A stretch of 11,251 nucleotides of DNA, from the NCBI GenBank assembly GCA_046760445.1, contig JBHIEE010000095.1, positions 1 through 11,251 of the forward strand. Direction: 5' to 3'. The position numbers and the translations under genes were made by a program. Below the pieces are notes generated by a model. It worked only from the letters and a program-made list of their open reading frames with translations, ran no database searches and was not told the origin of the DNA. The stretch is from JBHIEE01 sp046760445. GTDB lineage: Bacteria > Acidobacteriota > Aminicenantia > JdFR-78. Shown in pieces: positions 6,905-11,251 of the stretch (position 1 is its first letter; each line of letters opens with the position of its first letter).

Positions 6905-7903
6905 ATGAAAAGAACAATTATTTTAGGCTCAGGACATTATGTTCCTCCCAAAATAGTAACCAATTTTGATTTAGAAAAAATGATGGATACTTCAAACGAA
7001 TGGATTGTTCAACGAACAGGCATCAAAGAGAGACATTTCGTAGAACCAGGGATAAGCTCTTCTGATTTAGCTTATGAAGCTTCTCTTGAAGCTATTAAAG
7101 ATGCAGGAATAGATAAATCCGAAATTGAATTTATTATTTTAGCCACTATTTCTCCTGACCATTATTTCCCTGGAGCAGGAGTTATTCTTCAAGCAAAGCT
7201 GGGTCTCCCTGGAATTGGGGCATTAGATGCCAGAAATCAATGTACAGGATTTATCTATGCTCTTTCTGTGGCTGATCAGTATATTAAAACCGGTATGTAT
7301 AAAAAAATATTAGTCGCGGGTGCTGAAGTTCAATCAGCTAATTTGGATCTTTCTTCAGAAGGAAGAGATATGGCTGTTCTATTTGGGGATGGAGCAGGAG
7401 CAGTGGTGGTAGGAGCTAATGAGGAAAATGACGATCAAGGAATTTTATCAACTCACCTTTTTGCTGATGGAAGATTCGTTTCAGATTTATGGATGGAAAA
7501 ACCATCCCCCAAAGATAATCCAACATTCAGCCTGAAAATGTTAGAAGAAAAAAGATATTTCCCTGAAATGAATGGAAGATCTGTATTTAAAAATGCAGTT
7601 GAAAAAATGCCAGAAGCAGTCAAAATTGCTTTAGAGCATAATAACCTGAAAATTGAGGATGTGGATTTGATTATTCCTCATCAGGCAAATTATCGCATCA
7701 CTGAGATGGTGGCACGCGTGCTTAAAATTCCGAAGGAAAAAGTGGTTAGCAACATTCATAAATATGGAAATACTACTGCTGCCTCCATCCCAATAGCTCT
7801 TGACGAAGTCCGAAAAGAAGGGAAATTAAAAAAGGGCGATCTTGTAGTTCTAACAGCCTTTGGTTCTGGTTACACCTGGGGGTCTGCAGTAATAAGAATG
7901 TGA
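6905..7903 (+). CDS. fabH: beta-ketoacyl-ACP synthase III (FabH)
   Basis: A 332-residue thiolase-fold enzyme that condenses acyl-CoA (acetyl or branched) with malonyl-ACP to start type II fatty-acid synthesis in the cytoplasm. The full catalytic triad is visible: Cys113 in ARNQCTGF, His259 in IIPHQANYRI and Asn289 in HKYGNTTAAS. TSNEWIVQRTGIKER (29-43) near the start and the glycine-rich C-terminal AFGSGYTWGSA (318-328) are standard, and the length matches the family. It stands alone, away from other fab or acp genes, with its own promoter, so it need not be co-regulated with fatty-acid elongation. It could supply primer selection for the acyl chains used by the sphingolipid-type genes nearby, but that link is only proximity. 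A related FabH-like enzyme with another acceptor cannot be excluded. Confidence 0.88.
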   Translation: MKRTIILGSGHYVPPKIVTNFDLEKMMDTSNEWIVQRTGIKERHFVEPGISSSDLAYEASLEAIKDAGIDKSEIEFIILATISPDHYFPGAGVILQAKLGLPGIGALDARNQCTGFIYALSVADQYIKTGMYKKILVAGAEVQSANLDLSSEGRDMAVLFGDGAGAVVVGANEENDDQGILSTHLFADGRFVSDLWMEKPSPKDNPTFSLKMLEEKRYFPEMNGRSVFKNAVEKMPEAVKIALEHNNLKIEDVDLIIPHQANYRITEMVARVLKIPKEKVVSNIHKYGNTTAASIPIALDEVRKEGKLKKGDLVVLTAFGSGYTWGSAVIRM

Positions 7904-7930
7904 ATTTTGATATTTACAGAGAAAAATTTT

Positions 7931-7941
7931 TATGGTAGGAT
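7931..7941 (+). promoter_or_regulatory. candidate extended -10 element before the DUF885 gene
   Basis: TATGGTAGGAT resembles the element before fabH (TATGGTATTAT at 6867-6877 in the same layout), with TG one base before the hexamer TAGGAT (7936-7941). TTGATA lies at 7907-7912, 18 bases from TATGGT if that hexamer is used instead. The leader would be about 75 nt, and no structure is obvious in it. Confidence 0.3.
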
Positions 7942-8023
7942 GAAAAATTAAAAAAATGAAGTGGCAGAACATAATCTGTCCATTAAGAAACCAATCATCT
8001 CACCAAATTAAAGGGAGGGTTTA

Positions 8024-9802
8024 ATGAAAAAAAGCTTAGTTTTAATCATCTTTTTCTCTTTTATTTCCTTTTTGATAATTCAAGGTTTTTCTCAGTCTTT
8101 AGGCGAAGACAAAAAATTTGATGAATTGGTAAATAAGTTTCTGGATAAAATGTGGGAATATAAACCTACTGCAGCTACTTTTGCTGGATATCACAAGTAC
8201 GATAATAAACTGGAAGACTTTAGTAAGGGAAAACTTAAAAGAAGGAAAAAGGATCTGGAGGAGTTCTCTAAACTATTTGCCACCAAGGTTGATAAATTCA
8301 AGCTGAGTCAGGAAAAACTAATTGATTACGAAATAATTATTGACGCCATTGATCTGGAAATGCTTGATCATGACTATCTAAATCCCTGGGAGAACAATCC
8401 GCTCCTCTATAATCGTATTATCGGTGGATCGGTGAACAGTTTACTCACCCGGGAGTTCGCTCCTCTTGAAGAAAGAGCGAAAAATGTCATTTCTCGAATG
8501 AATAAAATTTCTAATTTAATCAAGCAAGCCAAAGAAAACCTGAAGAATCCTCCCCAAATTTTCACTGAAACAGCAATAAAACAAAACAAGGGAAATATAA
8601 ATTATTTTAAAAATACATTATTAAAAGTAACAGAAGGAGTATCAGCGGGAATGAGAGCCCAGTTAGAAGGCCAGATTCCCAAAGTAGCGGCTGCATTAGA
8701 AGATTATGACAAATTTTTACGGAAAGAACTCCTTCCTCGTTCCACTGGAGAGTTTAGATTAGGAGACATACTTTTCCAGAGAAAAGCAAGATTTACTCTT
8801 CAGACAACTATCCCCCTGGATCAAATTATTGAAAGAGCAAAGCGCGCTTACAGTAACATTCGAAGAGAAATGTTCTTGGCAGCTATCCCTCTTTATAAAA
8901 TGATGTATCCTGATGTTGACCCTGACAAACTGGGAGAGAGATTAACGGCTGAACAGGTAAAAAATAAAGTGATCGGAGATGTTCTCGATAAAATTTCCGA
9001 GTATCATCCGACAAAAGATAATTTAGTAGATTATATCAAACAGACTGTTGAAGAAACAAGAAACTTTATTATTGAGAAAAATATTATTGATTTACCTGAG
9101 CCAAACAGACTTTTCCTTCGTCTCACTCCTGAGTATGCCAGAGGAATAGCTGCTGCAGGGCTGGAAGCTCCTGGGCCATATGAACCAGAAGGGAAATATT
9201 TCTATCAAGTCTCCCCTTTTCCTGAAGACTGGACAGAAGAACAGGTTGAGTCCTATTTAAGAGAATACAACAACTATATGATTAAAATTCTAACCATCCA
9301 TGAAGCCTTACCAGGACATTATGTCCAACTCGCCTACTCCAATAAATATCCCTCTGTTGTTCGAAGCGTGTTTGCCAATGGTTCAATGGTCGAGGGATGG
9401 GCAGTATTTACTGAAAAAATGATGATTGAATCAGGTTACGGTAATTACGATTGCAAACTTCGGTTAATGCAGCTTAAATTCTATCTGAGATCAGTGGTGA
9501 ATACCCTCCTTGATTTTAACATTCATGTAGGAGGAATGACCAAAGAACAGGCTATGGATTTAATGATTAAAGGAGCTTTTCAGGAAAAATCAGAAGCAGA
9601 AGGGAAATGGATTAGAGCATGCCTTACTTCTACTCAGCTTTCCACTTATTTTGCTGGAGCTGAGGAAATATTTGAAATTCAGAAAGAATATAAGAAACTA
9701 AAAGGCGATAGATATAACCAAAAAGAATTTATGGAAAAGCTGATTAGCTACGGGTCAATCCCCTTGAGACATTTAAGGGAGCTTGTCCTTAAAGCAGAAT
9801 AA
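8024..9802 (+). CDS. secreted DUF885 family metalloprotein (putative peptidase)
   Basis: A 592-residue protein, full length for DUF885 (PF05960). An N-terminal signal peptide (MKKS then a hydrophobic stretch to about residue 22, FSQS near cleavage) implies export; there is no lipobox cysteine. The C-terminal part has the family's zinc-like motif, His426-Glu427-Ala-Leu-Pro-Gly-His432, followed by Glu457 in MVEGWAVFTEKM, the arrangement of a metallopeptidase related to the carboxypeptidase Taq/M3-like fold. TPEYARG and PGPYEP upstream and the helical N-terminal half are typical. Substrates of most members are unknown. The start is fixed by GGGAGG (8013-8018) 5 nt before the ATG and by the signal peptide. 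It follows fabH after 120 bp with its own candidate promoter, and a small gene begins 11 bp after its stop. Confidence 0.85.
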   Translation: MKKSLVLIIFFSFISFLIIQGFSQSLGEDKKFDELVNKFLDKMWEYKPTAATFAGYHKYDNKLEDFSKGKLKRRKKDLEEFSKLFATKVDKFKLSQEKLIDYEIIIDAIDLEMLDHDYLNPWENNPLLYNRIIGGSVNSLLTREFAPLEERAKNVISRMNKISNLIKQAKENLKNPPQIFTETAIKQNKGNINYFKNTLLKVTEGVSAGMRAQLEGQIPKVAAALEDYDKFLRKELLPRSTGEFRLGDILFQRKARFTLQTTIPLDQIIERAKRAYSNIRREMFLAAIPLYKMMYPDVDPDKLGERLTAEQVKNKVIGDVLDKISEYHPTKDNLVDYIKQTVEETRNFIIEKNIIDLPEPNRLFLRLTPEYARGIAAAGLEAPGPYEPEGKYFYQVSPFPEDWTEEQVESYLREYNNYMIKILTIHEALPGHYVQLAYSNKYPSVVRSVFANGSMVEGWAVFTEKMMIESGYGNYDCKLRLMQLKFYLRSVVNTLLDFNIHVGGMTKEQAMDLMIKGAFQEKSEAEGKWIRACLTSTQLSTYFAGAEEIFEIQKEYKKLKGDRYNQKEFMEKLISYGSIPLRHLRELVLKAE

Positions 9803-9813
9803 ATTAAAATTAT

Positions 9814-9990
9814 ATGGTCAAAAAAATAAATTCTTCTAAAAAAGCTGAAATAGAAATCTATATTGAAGGAGAAAAAATTCCTTTAAATCCTTTTGTCTCC
9901 AAAATAATTAAAAATACTTTTAAAGGTATGCTTTCCAGTCTCAGGGGATTCAGGAAAGGCGAGATAAAAATCATTATTCCCAAAGAGTAA
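9814..9990 (+). CDS. small conserved-looking protein of 58 residues
   Basis: ATG at 9814 to TAA at 9988 gives a 58-residue basic protein. It has a short alternating strand (EIEIYIEGEKIPLNPFV, 12-28), a central helix around IIKNTFKGMLSSLRGF (31-46) and a final beta strand, EIKIIIPKE (50-58). Codon use matches the flanking genes. The pattern IPLN-F-V followed by I-x2-T-x2-GM-x-SSL-x-G is one I recall from small uncharacterised bacterial proteins and possibly from C-terminal tails of MobB-type proteins, but no function can be assigned. It starts 11 bp after the DUF885 stop without a clear ribosome site and ends 33 bp before tatD, so coupling to its neighbours is likely. Confidence 0.6.
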   Translation: MVKKINSSKKAEIEIYIEGEKIPLNPFVSKIIKNTFKGMLSSLRGFRKGEIKIIIPKE

Positions 9991-10023
9991 AACCTGAACC
10001 TGATCTCTAATCTCTGAATTAAT

Positions 10024-10800
10024 ATGATTCTTATTGATTCCCATGCTCATCTTGACTCAGAAGAATTTGATTCTGACCGTGAAGAGGTAATCAATCGAGC
10101 ACTGAAAAAGGGAGTAAAATATATTCTCACCATTGGAGATTTATCCGAGCAAAAAAGCATTGAAAAAACATTAAACCTGAGTGAAAAATACGAAAATATC
10201 TTTTTTGCTCTGGGACTTCATCCTCACCAGGCTGGAGAATTTTGCTCAAGTATCAAAGAAAGATTGAAAGCCTTTGCTACTTATAAAAAAAGGGTAGCTG
10301 TGGGGGAAATTGGATTAGACTTTTATTATCATTTTTCCTCTCAGCAAGAACAAATCAAAGTTTTAGAAGCTCAACTAGATCTGGCTCAAGCATTAAACCT
10401 TCCAGTAATTATTCACAGCCGACAATCTGGAGAGAAAATTCTAAAAATTATAAAGGAAAAAAAATTTTCTCAGGGAGGAATTCTTCACTGTTTTACTGAA
10501 GATTTAAATATAGCTTTAAAAATGATTGAATATAATTTTCTTATTTCCTTTTCAGGCATTTTAACCTTTCCCAAAGCAGAAAATTTGCGCCAGGTTGCTC
10601 GAGAGATACCTTTAAATAAGCTATTAATTGAAACTGATTGCCCTTATTTGGCTCCAGTTCCTTATCGCGGAAAAAGAAATGAACCAGCTTATTTGATAGA
10701 AACAGCTCGAAAACTGGCAGGAATAAAAGAAATATCACTTGAAGAAACAGCTCGGATTACTATTGAAAATTTTAAAGAATTATTTAAGTTAAATATTTAA
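10024..10800 (+). CDS. TatD-family metal-dependent hydrolase/DNase
   Basis: A 258-residue TatD/YcfH-type protein, the usual length. All metal ligands of the TIM-barrel amidohydrolase-like site are visible: His7 and His9 in DSHAHLD, Glu95 in VGEIGLD, His131 in IIHSRQ, His155 in GGILHCF and Asp205 in IETDCPYLAP. Family members act as 3'-5' exonucleases in DNA repair or decay, and some as D-aminoacyl-tRNA deacylases; the paralogue cannot be told here, so no symbol is given. The ATG has no recognisable ribosome site, but HAH near residue 7 requires this start. It is the last protein gene before the tRNA gene, and no terminator separates them. Confidence 0.88.
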   Translation: MILIDSHAHLDSEEFDSDREEVINRALKKGVKYILTIGDLSEQKSIEKTLNLSEKYENIFFALGLHPHQAGEFCSSIKERLKAFATYKKRVAVGEIGLDFYYHFSSQQEQIKVLEAQLDLAQALNLPVIIHSRQSGEKILKIIKEKKFSQGGILHCFTEDLNIALKMIEYNFLISFSGILTFPKAENLRQVAREIPLNKLLIETDCPYLAPVPYRGKRNEPAYLIETARKLAGIKEISLEETARITIENFKELFKLNI

Positions 10801-10814
10801 AGCTTTCCCTTCGA

Positions 10815-10843
10815 TTGACAGAAAAGCCTGATTATGCTAAAAA
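10815..10843 (+). promoter_or_regulatory. possible upstream promoter for the tRNA-Asn gene
   Basis: A perfect TTGACA (10815-10820) is 17 bases from TAAAAA (10838-10843). A transcript from here would carry the D-arm-like segment and GAAA hairpin that precede the tRNA. The -10 is only moderate. Confidence 0.3.
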
Positions 10844-10851
10844 GAAAAAGA

Positions 10852-10868
10852 AGCTCAATTGAGAGAGC
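10852..10868 (+). other. D-arm-like sequence upstream of the tRNA
   Basis: These 17 bases match the D-arm of the tRNA (10931-10947) at 15 positions and can form the same GCTC/GAGC stem. No acceptor, anticodon or T-arm fits around them, so this is not a complete tRNA. It may be a decayed duplicate or chance. Confidence 0.35.
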
Positions 10869-10890
10869 CTTTGCCTGGAAACAGGCAGAG
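10869..10890 (+). other. hairpin with GAAA tetraloop ahead of the tRNA gene
   Basis: TGCCTG (10872-10877) and CAGGCA (10882-10887) enclose GAAA (10878-10881). The stem extends to 9 pairs with one T-G wobble (10869-10871 with 10888-10890). There is no following T run, so it is not a normal terminator. It overlaps the likely -35 region of the nearer tRNA promoter. Confidence 0.55.
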
Positions 10891-10901
10891 ATAAGTATAA
10901 T
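10871..10901 (+). promoter_or_regulatory. tRNA-Asn promoter
   Basis: A consensus -10, TATAAT (10896-10901), lies 21 bases before the first tRNA base. The best -35 is TTGCCT (10871-10876) at 19 bases, which is imperfect. The position suits a short 5' leader for RNase P to remove. Confidence 0.5.
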
Positions 10902-10922
10902 AAGGTTAAGAAAATGAAAAGC

Positions 10923-11250
10923 TCCCCGGTAGCTCAATTGGCAGAGCGGGTGGCTGTAATACTGCAGCTTTCACGAGAAATCGTGGTTGAAAAATCGGGT
11001 GAATTCAGGGAAGCCTGCCCTTCGCTTGAAGCGGAGAATGGTAACCCTGAGCCAAGCCCTGAACCATCACTGTTCAGGGAAGGTGCAGAGACTAGAGCTT
11101 CGGCTCGTACTCCGGACAAGGTCCGGGGGAAGCGCCCGACACCCTACCCCCGAGTATTCGAGGCGGGTGAAGAGATAGTCCAAGCCCAGAAGAAATTTTG
11201 GGGCACTTGTAACCACTAGGTTGGCGGTTCGAGTCCGTCCCGGGGAGCCA
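10923..11250 (+). tRNA. tRNA-Asn(GUU) interrupted by a group I intron
   Basis: Exons 10923-10957 (35 nt) and 11210-11250 (41 nt) join to a standard 76-nt tRNA with encoded CCA (11248-11250). The acceptor TCCCCGG (10923-10929) pairs fully with CCGGGGA (11240-11246). The D-stem is GCTC/GAGC (10932-10935, 10944-10947). The anticodon stem GGTGG (10949-10953) pairs with CCACT (11213-11217). The T-stem GGCGG/CCGTC encloses TTCGAGT (11228-11234), and the variable loop has five bases. After splicing, the anticodon loop is CTGTTAA, anticodon GTT. U1-A72 and discriminator G73 (11247) are as in E. coli tRNA-Asn. Thr(UGT) or Tyr(GUA) readings need other splice sites and do not fit the discriminator or class. 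Without intron removal the tRNA cannot work. Confidence 0.95.
10958..11209 (+). ncRNA. group I intron (IC3-like) in the tRNA-Asn anticodon loop
   Basis: A 252-nt self-splicing-type intron between tRNA positions 35 and 36. The 5' exon ends in T and the intron ends in G (11209), as the class requires. P1: exon GGCTGT (10952-10957) with guide GCAGCT (10964-10969), a U-G pair at the splice site. P2: CACGA/TCGTG with GAAA loop (10972-10985). P3: 10997-11001 with 11140-11144. P4: TCAGGG/CCCTGA (11005-11010, 11045-11050). P5: 11013-11015 with 11040-11042. P6: 11051-11053 with 11082-11084; P6a: 11057-11064 with 11072-11079. P7: GACTA/TAGTC (11090-11094, 11176-11180). P8: 11146-11149 with 11165-11168. 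P9: 11185-11191 with 11196-11202, GAAA loop. The joining segments GAGCCAAG and GGTGCAGAGACTAGA closely match the Azoarcus tRNA-Ile intron as I recall it. It encodes no endonuclease. Unusual: an extra two-hairpin insertion at about 11095-11138. Confidence 0.95.
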
Positions 11251-11251
11251 T

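Noticed and set aside
9991..10015. Short tandem pieces (AACCTG twice, then ATCTCTA/ATCTCTG).
   Set aside because: Only two copies each and too short to be a meaningful repeat array. No CRISPR-like spacing.
10954..11212. Alternative splicing to tRNA-Thr(UGU) or tRNA-Tyr(GUA).
   Set aside because: A Thr loop would make the intron end in T rather than G and would lose the U-G P1 pair. A Tyr tRNA should be class II with a long variable arm. U1-A72 and G73 fit Asn.
10914..11219. Open frames of 61 to 101 codons on both strands across the right end.
   Set aside because: They lie inside the tRNA exons and the group I intron. Their openness follows from G+C-rich structured RNA, and the translations look like no protein family.

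Overview
The window reads as part of the chromosome of an AT-rich, Gram-negative-type bacterium. Two predicted secreted proteins, a dissociated FabH and a sphingolipid-type gene set support this. The lineage cannot be fixed from sequence alone. A low-GC member of a candidate phylum such as Aminicenantes/Acidobacteriota would fit the mix of DUF885 and M16 peptidases, but that is inference. Coding density is high, and there is no insertion sequence, phage gene or CRISPR array. The only RNA gene is strikingly G+C-rich against an AT-rich background, a contrast often seen in thermophiles.

Left part (1-3614): a non-coding edge is followed by three genes that together look like a bacterial ceramide-synthesis set. 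They are a serine palmitoyltransferase-like PLP enzyme (282-1463, minus), a divergent SDR/epimerase-like reductase resembling CerR (1522-2499, plus), and a GNAT-fold acyltransferase-like protein resembling the bacterial ceramide synthase family (2496-3614, minus). The last two are convergent, and their stop codons overlap by four bases.

Middle (3615-6774): the GNAT gene is the distal gene of a tight minus-strand run. In transcription order this is a secreted stand-alone DsbD-alpha-like domain protein (GTG start), a catalytically intact M16 zinc peptidase, its catalytically degenerate M16 partner, and the GNAT protein. A good sigma-70-like promoter lies in front of the run, in the 130-base space shared with the divergent fabH.

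Right part (6905-10800, plus): fabH (beta-ketoacyl-ACP synthase III), a secreted DUF885 family metalloprotein, an unannotated 58-residue conserved-looking protein, and a TatD-family hydrolase.

Right end (10801-11251): a tRNA-Asn(GUU) gene is split between anticodon bases 35 and 36 by a 252-nt group I intron of the Azoarcus tRNA-Ile type. Nearly the whole core (P1 to P9) can be drawn by eye. It carries an extra two-hairpin insertion between P7 and P3 that the Azoarcus intron lacks, and it has no homing endonuclease ORF. With the sphingolipid-type gene set, this is the most noteworthy content of the window.
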